From: Bacillus sp. HMF5848
GTDB taxonomy: Bacteria > Bacillota > Bacilli > Bacillales > HMF5848
DNA length: 64,000 nucleotides
Direction of reading: 5' to 3'
Assembly: GCF_003944835.1 (NCBI RefSeq)
Contig: NZ_RWIV01000001.1
Location: 3,382,530-3,446,529, forward strand
Positions 54,801 through 63,046 of this stretch are shown in pieces; position 1 is the stretch's first letter; every line of letters starts with the position of its first letter. Position numbers and translations under genes: made by a program. The notes beneath the pieces are model-generated. The model made no database searches. It was given only the letters and a program-made list of their open reading frames with translations, and had not been told where the DNA came from.

Positions 54801-56751
54801 TAGCGGAACTACGAAAATTAGAGCAAAAATCGCTAACTACGATAAGGAGATTTCAAAAGTTGTATACTCTACTCCTGCTACAACAGAAGAGGAAATGAAA
54901 CTTGAAGGAAACTATTACACAGCTGATTGGACACCAAAAGCAGCTGTTAATGGACAAGAAATTAACTTAACAGTAAAAGTTGTGTATGTTGATGGAACAG
55001 CTGATGATCAGACAGTAAATGTGAATGTGTTTGCAGAGATTCCATTAAAGGAAGTCACATTTAATAGTGGTATAGAAGGCGCAACTTTCGATGGTGTATA
55101 CGCAGCTGCAGGGTCTGTAGAGGGGGCGGTAAAGCATGAATCCTCCATAGGATCAGGCGCATTAGCTATTGATGTTCATGTTGCAGATGATGGCGATAAT
55201 ACCAACTGGACCTATCAAAAAGCGGCGGTAAAACTACCTGGAATTAATAATATGGTTAATATGTCAGAAGTTAATAAAATCAAATTTGACATTATATTAC
55301 CGGAATTAACAGATTTACAAATTCCTAAGGTTTTCGGTCCAGTTGTAGGTCTTTCCACTCCAGCTAGCTACAAGAAGCTTGGCGAAGGTTTAACAGACTT
55401 TGGTTATTCCGAAATGGACATAAAAGATGGATACGCCAAAAAGACAATTGAGATTATATTTACAGAAGAACCCACTGCAACAGATATGGTTATTGAATTT
55501 GTTACTAAGGATTGGAATTACGAAGGACCAATCTACATTGACAACATTCAATTCATTAACCGTGTAGAAAAGCCAGTTGCTGATCCTTCGCTAGTAGATG
55601 ACTTCGAAGGGTATGATGGCGATTCTAGCTTCGTTAATGATTCATATTTAAAACATGGTGAGCAACCAACCATCTCATTAGTTCAAGAACCCAAAAATAG
55701 TGGCAATTACGCAATGCGTTATGATTACACACTAGCACCAACAAATTATACAGGTATCGGTAAAGGTATGAATGACGTCGATTGGAGTCCATATAATGCG
55801 GTACAATTTTGGATTCAACCGGATGGGACTGGTCAAAAGGTTGTTGTTCAAATAAATGCGAGTGGTATTCCATTTGAAGCGTATCCAGATATTTCGGATA
55901 CAACAGCAAGGATTGAAACAATTCCATTTAGCGAGTTTAAACCAGCTCCATGGTATAGCGATAGCACAAAAGTACTTAATCATGAGACTGCCTCTGACAT
56001 TCAATCATTTAACATTTATGTAAATGAAGTAAATAATGTACTGACAGAAAGTGTGTTATACTTCGATGACATCAAAGCTGTAATCATGCCGGATGAAGGA
56101 GGACACCCTGTTTTAACTTATGATTCCGCTACTATTGATGCAGATGAAAAGATTGTCAGACTAACATTTTCTAGTGAATTAGATCCTGAACAAGATCTAA
56201 ACAATATTAAAGAAAATATTACGTATTCTACTAATGGCATAGACTTCTTACCGTTAGATGATAATGATCTACTCTCTGTAGATGGAAGCGCATTAATTAT
56301 TACTTTTAGTGAAAAACTATCTGGTGAAACTCGAATTATTAAATTTGATGGCACATCTGAAGCACCTTTAAAAGCGAAAGATGGCAGTATGCTCTCTACT
56401 TCTTTCACTACTGAAGAAATTAAAGTAGTCGATGAATGCTTTATCGCAACTGCTGCATACGGGACAAAGTATACTCCTGCAGTAAGTGCACTTAGAAAGT
56501 TTAGGGATGAGTTCCTATTAACCAATACAATCGGAAGAAAATTTGTGAATTTTTATTATAATAACTCACCATCTATCGCTGCAAATATTACAGATAGTGA
56601 ATTTTTGAAAAGCTTGATACGAATAGCGTTATTACCAGTTGTCGGGATGGCTTATATGATGCTAAACCCAATTGCAACGGGTTCTTTTCTAGCATCTTTA
56701 CTACTTATCGGATTTTGGTTTGTCCGTCGATTAAAAATTAAGAAAGCATAA
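51874..56751 (+). CDS. Large surface GH26 endo-beta-1,4-mannanase with several binding modules and a CFI-box tail
   Basis: 1625 residues from ATG at 51874 (AGGAGG 6 bases upstream; the earlier ATG at 51832 has none). Signal peptide about 1-33. Three related beta-sandwich modules of CBM27-like type follow (about 40-215, 220-385, 390-565), each ending in a YIDN motif. The GH26 domain covers about 585-950 with acid/base Glu754 (RPFHENNGSWFWWG) and nucleophile Glu862 (FSEVGIRW), 108 apart as in known GH26 enzymes. Then an Ig-like module, a fourth CBM27-like module, a CBM11-like module and another beta domain. The end holds a CFI box (ECFIATAAYG, Cys1522), a hydrophobic segment and RRLKIKKA. It should cut mannan at the cell surface. 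Confidence 0.93.
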   Translation: MNASLKKRIFVWTLILVIMIGLLPRYGLQAVSASESEEVLSIDFESVYDTEGWLADSDTGFFAEVPVTHNAAAGALELGVKYTGGGWEEARFKKELDGIDANALEYDLYIPKETWDDGSLYIQNIAKLGSGWTWTELSIDEIPASDKESMPTEEINGTTYVKLQKVDEAISGVLQELYIRIAGKNTTFTDSILIDNMKLLNKASDHNNTSDELTFTFNSDLEGWQEGWESDATLNSFTHSTDVGSGAIKVDVTFDETKGWSAYSFKKIVGPDFSFDNFESISYEIFVPKAQWSKGILKVQTGLNNDWQELKINEFDINSLDVEAGTEYVKLELSVPLDLGLSNQELVIGLAGVNSDYSGPIYIDNYSLVKRQSSSNPGNATNELAIYTFDSDIAGWSNAGTWQAKFGSLAIEHSNDLGDGALKINAVLSGDNTWEELKIKNNVPEISQATKVSFDLYIDLSISDLDSVQEKEIKPYIIIQDSDGNFIKIGEGLNNKTLSALETITLNGKEYGKVTVENVILPTEAENKTELWICFVSDSIPYTGPIYIDNVKILNAPLGGGDQEELVDPNNNQPIIPTDNFDLSDVNLVDSNATAETKSLFAYLKNTRKEYTLFGQQHATSRGVTISTQDGTQSDIYNNVGAFPAIYGWDIDGLWNPGESGPGETIEERAAIMDDWITKAYDRGGIVTLSAHMQNFVTGGAYYDTTGNVVKRILPGGDHHAEYNAYLDEVAAFANGLQGSDGKDIPILFRPFHENNGSWFWWGAIHCTKDDYINLFRYTVEYLRDQKGVDNFLYVYSPNGPFKTKEQYLDRYPGDDYIDVIGYDQYHDRPSEGDGVIDAMVNNARIVVEIAKDKGKIPTFSEVGIRWNGSKGLSNSNNAIPDWFTRFHEKLMADETAKQIAYTMHWANWGLDQYFIPFKGHPVLGNHEMINNFIEFYNSDTSVFGDRLAGVYDLAVNTSSEEPFMYIVTPSNRQEISGTTKIRAKIANYDKEISKVVYSTPATTEEEMKLEGNYYTADWTPKAAVNGQEINLTVKVVYVDGTADDQTVNVNVFAEIPLKEVTFNSGIEGATFDGVYAAAGSVEGAVKHESSIGSGALAIDVHVADDGDNTNWTYQKAAVKLPGINNMVNMSEVNKIKFDIILPELTDLQIPKVFGPVVGLSTPASYKKLGEGLTDFGYSEMDIKDGYAKKTIEIIFTEEPTATDMVIEFVTKDWNYEGPIYIDNIQFINRVEKPVADPSLVDDFEGYDGDSSFVNDSYLKHGEQPTISLVQEPKNSGNYAMRYDYTLAPTNYTGIGKGMNDVDWSPYNAVQFWIQPDGTGQKVVVQINASGIPFEAYPDISDTTARIETIPFSEFKPAPWYSDSTKVLNHETASDIQSFNIYVNEVNNVLTESVLYFDDIKAVIMPDEGGHPVLTYDSATIDADEKIVRLTFSSELDPEQDLNNIKENITYSTNGIDFLPLDDNDLLSVDGSALIITFSEKLSGETRIIKFDGTSEAPLKAKDGSMLSTSFTTEEIKVVDECFIATAAYGTKYTPAVSALRKFRDEFLLTNTIGRKFVNFYYNNSPSIAANITDSEFLKSLIRIALLPVVGMAYMMLNPIATGSFLASLLLIGFWFVRRLKIKKA

Positions 56752-56788
56752 CAAATAAATAAGCTTATGGCTATGTAGATAAAATTAG

Positions 56789-56816
56789 ATTAAGGCCATC
56801 CTCTATGGATGACCTT
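56789..56816 (+). terminator. Probable weak terminator after the mannanase gene
   Basis: AAGGCCATCC and GGATGACCTT are arms with one mismatch around a 5-base loop, followed by a mildly T-rich stretch. Confidence 0.5.
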
Positions 56817-57070
56817 ATCTATATACTTGCGTACTCTCTTCATATGTGTCTCCTCTTACACCAAAGTAACACTCCACCTTCGGCTCCGTTCCATACGGAC
56901 GCAAACAACACCATGATCCACTCCAGATAACATTTCTGAACATTTGATTTTGACAAGTCGATAGAAAAATAACTATTTGTAGTTACATCGTTTCAAATAC
57001 TGACTAATAATCTTCAATAGCTTTTACGTGGCAATCTCCAAATCCAACAGGCGGCAGAATAATATTCCTG
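56815..57070 (-). pseudogene. Remnant of the 3' end of a phosphoglucomutase/phosphomannomutase gene
   Basis: Translating the minus strand across frames gives LPPVGFGDCHVKAIEDY, a stop, DVTTNSYFSIDLSKSNVQKC YLE, then after a frameshift GSWCCLRPYGTEPKVECYFG and VRGDTYEESTQVYR-stop. These match the order of the C-terminal domain of alpha-phosphohexomutases, whose phosphate-binding loop is normally RPSGTEPK (here RPYGTEPK). At least one internal stop and two frame changes show it is dead. It directly follows the GH113 gene, as a former operon member would. Confidence 0.8.
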
Positions 57071-57102
57071 TCATATTTATTTCTCAATTAAATTCCAAGA
57101 AG

Positions 57103-58032
57103 TTATTTTAGCGTATAAAATTGCTTAATAATTTTTTCAGAAGGCTTTTCAAACACACCATAACCGCTATCCAATACAGCCTTCTCTTTGTCGTATAAGT
57201 TAGCACTCCAATCCCATAGACCAAAGCCGCTAATCCACTCTTTTACACTCGTTTTCATAAACATTTCTTTATAATACTCTTCTTGCTCTTGTAGATTTGC
57301 ATTACCAATAAGACTCCAATCATTAGGCACAAGTGATGACCCTGTTCGACTTGGACATCCAGCTTCAGCAAAAAAGAACGGCTTGTTATATGGTTTAATT
57401 ATTCCTTCAATTCTATCTAACTGAGCGTCCCAATCATCAATCGGATAATAGCCGCTTGAAGAAATGACATCAACAGCATCCCACCATTTTACATGTCCCT
57501 CTTGATATTTATCTGTATTATACGTAATAAGGCCCTTATAAACTGATCTCACATCGTCAATTAACTTGCGCCATTCTCTCTCTCTACGCTCCGTCTGTAC
57601 CATTTCGCAGCCTACGATAAACATTTCGCAATTCATTCTTTCAGCAATTCTTGCATAGTGCAGCTGGTAAGCTGTATAATTCCTAAACCAATCACGCCAT
57701 CTTGGTTCGCACGGGACATCTATATCAAAAAAATTAATATGAGCTCTCCACGTTCCATCCTTCACATTGACTGTAGGCTTTATTATTACTTTTAAATCGA
57801 GCGAACGGGCATATTCTATCATCCCAACCAATTCATCGTCATCTACCATATGCGAATCTGTATAGTCTATTTTCGTCGAATGTGCTGTATCTTGTAAGGC
57901 TGCTAAAGCAAAAATCACATAATTACTATTTGTCCGTTCTTTAAGTAGCTTAAGAGATTGTTTCGCCTCTATCTTTTCAAAATCTCCTTTTCTCGCTAAC
58001 CACCCAAATGTAAAACCTTTAATATATTCCAA
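57103..58032 (-). CDS. GH113 beta-1,4-mannanase
   Basis: About 309 residues from TTG at 58032 (AAGGAG 9 bases upstream), which begins EYIKGFTFGWLARKGDFE as the family does. The ATG at 58101 (GAGAGG upstream) would add 23 basic residues not expected in the family, so the start is not certain. TIM barrel with the catalytic Glu pair in IVGCEMVQTE and FFFAEAGCPSR. No signal peptide, so it works inside the cell on imported manno-oligosaccharides. It follows GH130 and precedes a dead mutase gene. Confidence 0.9.
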   Translation of the reverse strand: MEYIKGFTFGWLARKGDFEKIEAKQSLKLLKERTNSNYVIFALAALQDTAHSTKIDYTDSHMVDDDELVGMIEYARSLDLKVIIKPTVNVKDGTWRAHINFFDIDVPCEPRWRDWFRNYTAYQLHYARIAERMNCEMFIVGCEMVQTERREREWRKLIDDVRSVYKGLITYNTDKYQEGHVKWWDAVDVISSSGYYPIDDWDAQLDRIEGIIKPYNKPFFFAEAGCPSRTGSSLVPNDWSLIGNANLQEQEEYYKEMFMKTSVKEWISGFGLWDWSANLYDKEKAVLDSGYGVFEKPSEKIIKQFYTLK

Positions 58033-58162
58033 TATATTCGTCTCCTTACGTAAGCAAATTTTTATTTTAGTCATTTTTATTGGCGTAAATTTTGAGGTCA
58101 TAAAAACCTCTCACTTACTCATCAGCTCATCGCATGTTTCCATAACTGCTAACTTACCTTTC

Positions 58163-58336
58163 TCAAAAAATAAGCATATGATATGAAAGAAATGAAACGT
58201 CACCCAAAATAGAAGCTCCATCAAGCGTTGCAGGGTGGTCTAATAACGGCTCAACTACTTTCGGCAAAAGGGGTCCCCCTTTCTTCTCATAAACAAAAAA
58301 GCCCTTTTTCCTATACATTCGCCATGCCCCCTTCAC
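58163..58336 (-). pseudogene. Possible gene remnant of unknown family
   Basis: A 57-codon frame reads WRMYRKKGFFVYEKKGGPLL and then PKVVEPLLDHPATLDGASIL. Its composition is protein-like, but there is no ribosome site before the GTG at 58336 and the frame is closed upstream at once. I do not recognise the family. It lies between GH130 and GH113, in a region that holds other decayed genes. Confidence 0.35.
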
Positions 58337-58432
58337 GGATATATGGTACTTCCATACTTAGGGGGTGAAGCGTCGAAAGGATTAGGGCGCTTAAATTATT
58401 GAACTTTTATACATACACACATTCGTTTGTGT

Positions 58433-59455
58433 TTACATTTTACCTTCTTCAGCATCATCACCCACAACTTCATGAGTGTTAATCACGTAATTAACAATTT
58501 CATCTACAGTCGTATACGCTACACCTACATACGTATCTGCTGCACCATAGTAGATTGCAATCCTACCAGTTTCCGCATCATGTAACGTCGCGCATGGGAA
58601 AATAACATTATCTACAAATCCTTTTTCCTCGTACCATTTTTCTGGAGTTAACACAAAGTTTTCAGAACGGTACTTTACTTTTGATGGTTCTTCCAAATCT
58701 AAGATAACAACTCCCATGCTATATACGTATCCATTACATGTTCCAGTTACACCATGATAGAACATAAGCCATCCTTCAGAAGTTTCAATCGGTGCTGGAC
58801 CACCACCAATTTTTAGTGATTGCCACCACCCTTGACCACCCTTACTCATTACATGACGATGTTTCCCCCAATAGACCAGATCAGGACTTTCACTAACAAA
58901 GATATCACCAAAAGGTGTATGTCCACTATCACTTGGTCGTGATAACAACATAAAGTTGTTATTGATTTTCCTTGGAAAAAATACACCATTTCTATTAAAA
59001 GGTAGAAATGGATTTTCAATACGAACAAAATGTTTAAAATCTGTTGTTTTTGCGATACCTAGTGCTGCTCCATAAAAATCAGTACACCAGATGATATAAT
59101 ATGTGTCTTCCACTTTTACTAAACGCGGATCATACGCATAGCGAGGTTGATATGGGTTGCCAGTTTCATCGACAAACTGAATACGCTCTTCTTCGATATT
59201 CCAGTTAAGAGCGTCCTCACTAAAGCCTAAATGCAGGTGAGGGCGTCCATTTACTGTCTCGGCGCGGAACACACCAATAAACTTTCCTTCGTAAGGTACA
59301 ACCGCACTATTAAAAATTCTTGAAATTCCTCTTACAGGATTTCGGTCAATAATTGGATTTTCAGAATGTCTCCAAACAGGCCCCACACTATTAGTTGGTT
59401 TTTCCTGCCAAGGTATATTTGGTAACGCCTCTCCAATGATATTTACATGTTTCAT
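58433..59455 (-). CDS. GH130 beta-mannoside phosphorylase
   Basis: 340 residues from ATG at 59455, 8 bases after AAGGAG; the TTG at 59473 overlaps that site. Five-bladed beta-propeller with family motifs NPIIDRNPVRGISRIFNSAV, YDPRLVKVEDTYYI (catalytic Asp region), GGPAPIETSEGWLMFYHGV and IYYGAAD. It splits mannosyl-glucose or manno-oligosaccharides with phosphate to give mannose-1-phosphate. That product would need a phosphomannomutase, whose likely gene is the remnant at 56815-57070. Cytoplasmic. Confidence 0.93.
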   Translation of the reverse strand: MKHVNIIGEALPNIPWQEKPTNSVGPVWRHSENPIIDRNPVRGISRIFNSAVVPYEGKFIGVFRAETVNGRPHLHLGFSEDALNWNIEEERIQFVDETGNPYQPRYAYDPRLVKVEDTYYIIWCTDFYGAALGIAKTTDFKHFVRIENPFLPFNRNGVFFPRKINNNFMLLSRPSDSGHTPFGDIFVSESPDLVYWGKHRHVMSKGGQGWWQSLKIGGGPAPIETSEGWLMFYHGVTGTCNGYVYSMGVVILDLEEPSKVKYRSENFVLTPEKWYEEKGFVDNVIFPCATLHDAETGRIAIYYGAADTYVGVAYTTVDEIVNYVINTHEVVGDDAEEGKM

Positions 59456-59459
59456 GTTA

Positions 59460-59672
59460 TTAACTCCTTTCAAGAGCTTTAAGTTGGATAATTCTATTTG
59501 CTATATCTTCGAATTCTGCTAGATTATTTTTCAAAAAAGTTTTGTCGCCTCACAATAATAAAACTTGTCATTCTCTTCCACTAAATCTCTTTGTATTTGA
59601 ATGTCTTCTTTATATACATCGAATGATATGATATCGATTCCACCTGTATAATCTCATCACACCATTTCGTTC
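59460..59672 (-). pseudogene. Remnant of an unidentified gene between permease and GH130
   Basis: Across frames the minus strand reads WCDEIIQV, then GIDIISFDVYKEDIQIQRDL and VEENDKFYYCEATKLF-stop, then in another frame FLKNNLAEFEDIANRIIQLK and ALERS-stop, ending two codons before the GH130 start. The word DIISFDVY resembles a barrel strand of glycoside hydrolases, but the family is not clear. Frameshifts and lack of a start point to decay. Confidence 0.5.
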
Positions 59673-59679
59673 GTTGGCA

Positions 59680-60510
59680 CTATTTAACAGACCCTGCAAT
59701 ACCGTTATAAATATGTTTTTGTAATGATAGGAATACCGCTAAAGTTGGGATAATAGCTATAATAATTCCCGCACTGATAACTTCCCATTCAGAACCATAC
59801 GGTCCCTTAAATTTAAATAATGCTGTAGATATAACTTGAAGTTCTGTCTTTGGCATATATAAAAACGGAATGTAAAAATCGTTATAAATATTTACACCTT
59901 TAATAATGAATACAGTAACGATAGCTGGTTTTAGCAACGGTAAAATGATTTTTCTGTAAATTGTGAAATACGATGCACCATCAAGCATGGCTGATTCATC
60001 TAATGATTTTGAAATCGTGTCTAGGAACTGAAGAAAAATATAAACAGAAATTATATCCGTACCCATAAAAAGTAAAATAGCAGCCCATTTTGTATTAAAA
60101 GCCCCTAACGCACTGATAATTTGAAAAGTAGCAACTTGTGTAGTAACTGCAGGTATAAGTGTTGCTAGCAAGAATGCTCCCATAAGAATCTTACTTCCTT
60201 TAAAATCAAAGCGACTTAACACATACGCAATCATCGTTCCGAATATCACAGCTCCGGTAATGGAGATTAGAAGAATAATTGTTGTATTTATAAAACCTGT
60301 CAACATGTTACCTTCAAAAAATGCTCGGCTATAGTTCTCGAAATTGAGCCAGCTACTAGGAGGCACTAAAGGTCCGGTGTTAGCATATTCTTCTGATGTT
60401 TTAAATGATGCAAAGAGAACAACTACAATAGGAACTAATGCTGTTAAAACACCTAGAAGCAAGGTTGCATACTTACATACTTTTATAAAATACTGTTTTA
60501 GTTGATACAC
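59680..60510 (-). CDS. Manno-oligosaccharide ABC transporter permease, MalG type
   Basis: 276 residues, six membrane segments. EAA loop DESAMLDGASYFTIYRKIIL with PLLKPAI (about 175-205). GTG start with AAGGAGG 8 bases upstream, 2 bp after the stop of the partner permease gene. Forms the channel with it. No ATPase gene is found in the operon. Confidence 0.93.
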   Translation of the reverse strand: MYQLKQYFIKVCKYATLLLGVLTALVPIVVVLFASFKTSEEYANTGPLVPPSSWLNFENYSRAFFEGNMLTGFINTTIILLISITGAVIFGTMIAYVLSRFDFKGSKILMGAFLLATLIPAVTTQVATFQIISALGAFNTKWAAILLFMGTDIISVYIFLQFLDTISKSLDESAMLDGASYFTIYRKIILPLLKPAIVTVFIIKGVNIYNDFYIPFLYMPKTELQVISTALFKFKGPYGSEWEVISAGIIIAIIPTLAVFLSLQKHIYNGIAGSVK

Positions 60511-60512
60511 TT

Positions 60513-61397
60513 CTAGGCCTCCTTATTTGATAAAAATTTCTTTTGAATAACTGTTACAATTACGACAATAAACAGAAGAACAACAGCCATCGCAGAACCA
60601 AGCCCAACTTTACTGTACTTAAATGCTGTATCTACCGTCTGAATGACAAATGTTTTACTGCCGTTGTTACCTGATGTCATGATATAAGGAATTTCAAAAG
60701 CACTGATTGCTCCACTAATAGCTAGAATGATATTTAGTTCTACAATTCTTCTAATGCTTGGTAAAATGATAAAGCGGAACTGGTGCCATCTATTTGCTCC
60801 ATCTATTTCAGCTGCTTCATAAATTTCATGTGGAATAGATTGTATAGCTCCTAAGAAAATAATGAAATTAAAACCCATATATCTCCATACAGATGTACCT
60901 GCTAATGAGATATTAATAATATCTGGGTTTCCTAGCCACAATTGAACATATTCACCAAGCCCTAGAAAAGCAAGGATACTATCTAATGTTCCATCTGGCC
61001 TGAAAAAGTATAAAAAGATAAACCCAATTGCAACACCATTTAATAAATACGGGAAAAATAACGTCCCTTTAAAGAAGTTACTATATTTCACCTTAAAGCT
61101 TAAAATCGTTGCGAAATATAATGCGATTCCCATTTGTACAAAAGTTGCCAAAAAGTAATATAAACTCACCTTAAAAACCGAGAAATATTCGGGCCTTGTA
61201 AAAATAGTAACGTAATTTTCAAACCAAATAAATTCTGATTCCTTACTATAGCCATTCCAATTCGTAAAACTATATTGAAACATATTAAATACAGGTAAAT
61301 AAGAGAAAGTTATAAGCAGCACGACAGGAATGAAGGAAAATAGAGTAATGATTAATATTCTTTGTGACTTGTAGTTAAGGTTAGAGAGTTTAAACAT
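60513..61397 (-). CDS. Manno-oligosaccharide ABC transporter permease, MalF/UgpA type
   Basis: 294 residues from ATG at 61397 (GAGGT 8 bases upstream); the frame to 61427 has no ribosome site. Six membrane segments and the EAA loop IYEAAEIDGANRWHQFRFII. It follows the binding-protein gene after a long stem-loop. Substrate is inferred from GH130, GH113 and GH26 neighbours. Confidence 0.92.
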   Translation of the reverse strand: MFKLSNLNYKSQRILIITLFSFIPVVLLITFSYLPVFNMFQYSFTNWNGYSKESEFIWFENYVTIFTRPEYFSVFKVSLYYFLATFVQMGIALYFATILSFKVKYSNFFKGTLFFPYLLNGVAIGFIFLYFFRPDGTLDSILAFLGLGEYVQLWLGNPDIINISLAGTSVWRYMGFNFIIFLGAIQSIPHEIYEAAEIDGANRWHQFRFIILPSIRRIVELNIILAISGAISAFEIPYIMTSGNNGSKTFVIQTVDTAFKYSKVGLGSAMAVVLLFIVVIVTVIQKKFLSNKEA

Positions 61398-61431
61398 GAG
61401 TTGATACCTCACTTCGAATGTAAACATTTTT

Positions 61432-61473
61432 ATAAGATGAGGGAAGAAGCACTGGTGCTTTCCCTCATCTTAT
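61432..61473. other. Long intra-operon stem-loop after the binding-protein gene
   Basis: ATAAGATGAGGG (61432-61443) and CCCTCATCTTAT (61462-61473) are perfect arms, and AAGCAC/GTGCTT extends the stem inward with a 2-base bulge to about 18-19 pairs. It has no T run and lies 11 bp past the binding-protein stop, before the permease genes. Such hairpins usually protect the upstream mRNA part. Confidence 0.8.
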
Positions 61474-61484
61474 TATGAGCAAAA

Positions 61485-62846
61485 TTAGTTACCTACAACT
61501 TTCGCTCTTGCTTCCTTCCATCTTGCATTTAAATCATTCATAATGTCGTCATATGATTCGTCTCTATTACCAATTCCAGCTTCGATAATACGCGCTTTGA
61601 AGTCTGCAGCCCACAACCCTATCTCACCTTGCTTATCAATTTCATCAACTAAACCGTCTTGACCCTCTTTAGGAGGAGCATTCGAAATAAGTTCTACACC
61701 CATTTCTTCAAACGCACTTAAAGTTTCTGGCATTGGTGCACCTTTAATAGGTGAAATTCCACCTTGGTCAACAGCATAGTTGGATTCATTAATAAACCAA
61801 TATAACCAAGCTTCTGCAGCGTCTTTATTTTTAGAGTTCAGATTAATACCAATTTTATAATCTCCACCGCTTGCAGCGTACACTTTACCATCTTTGTTAC
61901 TTGGGAATGGCATATAACCAATATCTGAAGGATTATCAGCTAAAGCCTGCACTTGTGAAATAGCCCAAGAACCTAATACCATTGAAGCAATCTCACCTTT
62001 TGCTAACATAGCTTTTGAAGATTCCCAATCTGTAGTTAAAGGATCCCTTTCAATTAAGCCTTCTTTTGCTAAATCATACATTAATTTATATACAACATAA
62101 TGAGGTCTACCAGGTGAGAACGGATCATCCATATTTGGCATTTGTACATTCACATAATCAGGTTCTCCGGCAACCGATAAACGGTTAGGCTCCCATTGCG
62201 TTAAAGGCCATCCCGCCGCATAGTTTGTATAATATGGTATAGCATCTGTATTCTCTTTAATTTTTTTCATTGCATCAAGAAACGCTTCTGGTGATAATAG
62301 CGATTCCGTAATACCCGCTTCTTCAAACACTCGTTTATTGTATACAATTCCTTCTGCATTTACAGTAATTGGAATGCCGTAAGTTGTATTATTTAAAGCC
62401 TTTTCATCAACAAATAAATATTTTTCACTCAACTCATCAACTGTTCCTAACGGTTCAAAGAAATTAGGAACTTCTGTTACTGGAAGTTCATTTGGAATTA
62501 ATAAAACATCTCCATAATCTTTTGTATTTAAACGAATTTTAACTTGACCTTCATAATCTGTAATTGCTTCAAAACTCACTTTTACATCAGGGTATTTCTC
62601 GTTAAACTTAGCAGCGTAGTCTTTAAAGACAGTATCAACAATATCTGTTCTATTTGTTAATACAGTAATCTCTCCTGAAACCGAGTTTTCTTCACTTGCT
62701 GCATTATCTGTTGTGTTGCTATTTTCTTCTGTAGCATTTGAGTTATCAGTAGTGCTAGTATTTTCCTCTTTAGCTCCACACCCTACAAACATTGTTAGAA
62801 TTAATACAACCGATAAAAACAATAATGCCATTCTACTTTTCTTCAT
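61485..62846 (-). CDS. Manno-oligosaccharide-binding lipoprotein of an ABC importer
   Basis: 453 residues. Lipoprotein signal 1-22 with lipobox FVGC (Cys23), a long Thr/Asn/Ser/Glu tether, then an extracellular binding domain of the CUT1 type (EITVLTNRTDIVDTVFKDYA at its start). Placed first in an operon with two permeases, GH130 and GH113, it probably binds manno-oligosaccharides released by the GH26 enzyme. The promoter carries cre and operator-like sites. Confidence 0.93.
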   Translation of the reverse strand: MKKSRMALLFLSVVLILTMFVGCGAKEENTSTTDNSNATEENSNTTDNAASEENSVSGEITVLTNRTDIVDTVFKDYAAKFNEKYPDVKVSFEAITDYEGQVKIRLNTKDYGDVLLIPNELPVTEVPNFFEPLGTVDELSEKYLFVDEKALNNTTYGIPITVNAEGIVYNKRVFEEAGITESLLSPEAFLDAMKKIKENTDAIPYYTNYAAGWPLTQWEPNRLSVAGEPDYVNVQMPNMDDPFSPGRPHYVVYKLMYDLAKEGLIERDPLTTDWESSKAMLAKGEIASMVLGSWAISQVQALADNPSDIGYMPFPSNKDGKVYAASGGDYKIGINLNSKNKDAAEAWLYWFINESNYAVDQGGISPIKGAPMPETLSAFEEMGVELISNAPPKEGQDGLVDEIDKQGEIGLWAADFKARIIEAGIGNRDESYDDIMNDLNARWKEARAKVVGN

Positions 62847-62874
62847 AGATTTTCGAACCCCTCTCTAGTAAATT

Positions 62875-62888
62875 AAGTTAACGTTAAG
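62875..62888 (-). promoter_or_regulatory. Operator-like word of the mannan genes (copy 2)
   Basis: Minus strand CTTAACGTTAACTT, identical over 14 bases to copy 1 at the mannanase promoter. It begins about 5 bases past the predicted transcription start, where a repressor would block initiation. Confidence 0.65.
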
Positions 62889-62899
62889 CTTACAATATA

Positions 62900-62928
62900 A
62901 TTTTATGATGTTACCGCTTTCTTGTCAA
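62900..62928 (-). promoter_or_regulatory. Promoter of the mannan importer operon
   Basis: Minus strand perfect TTGACA (62923-62928), 17-base spacer, TAAAAT (62900-62905). The spacer is almost fully covered by the cre site. Confidence 0.85.
62908..62922. promoter_or_regulatory. cre (CcpA) site inside the importer promoter
   Basis: ATGTTACCGCTTTCT matches WTGNAANCGNWNNCW at all but one fixed position (T for A at 5). It lies between -35 and -10, a place where CcpA binding represses. Confidence 0.72.
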
Positions 62929-63046
62929 CGTTTTTTAAGTAAATATATTTGATTAATTCTCAAAAACCTCTGTTTAGTTATATAGTAAGCGTGTACATTT
63001 ATTAAGGTAATTTAGTAAACTATTTTTCAATAATTGTTAGTTAACC

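Noticed and set aside
55634-56525. Several minus-strand frames within the mannanase gene
   Set aside because: All lie opposite well-defined domains and look like low-complexity antisense translations.
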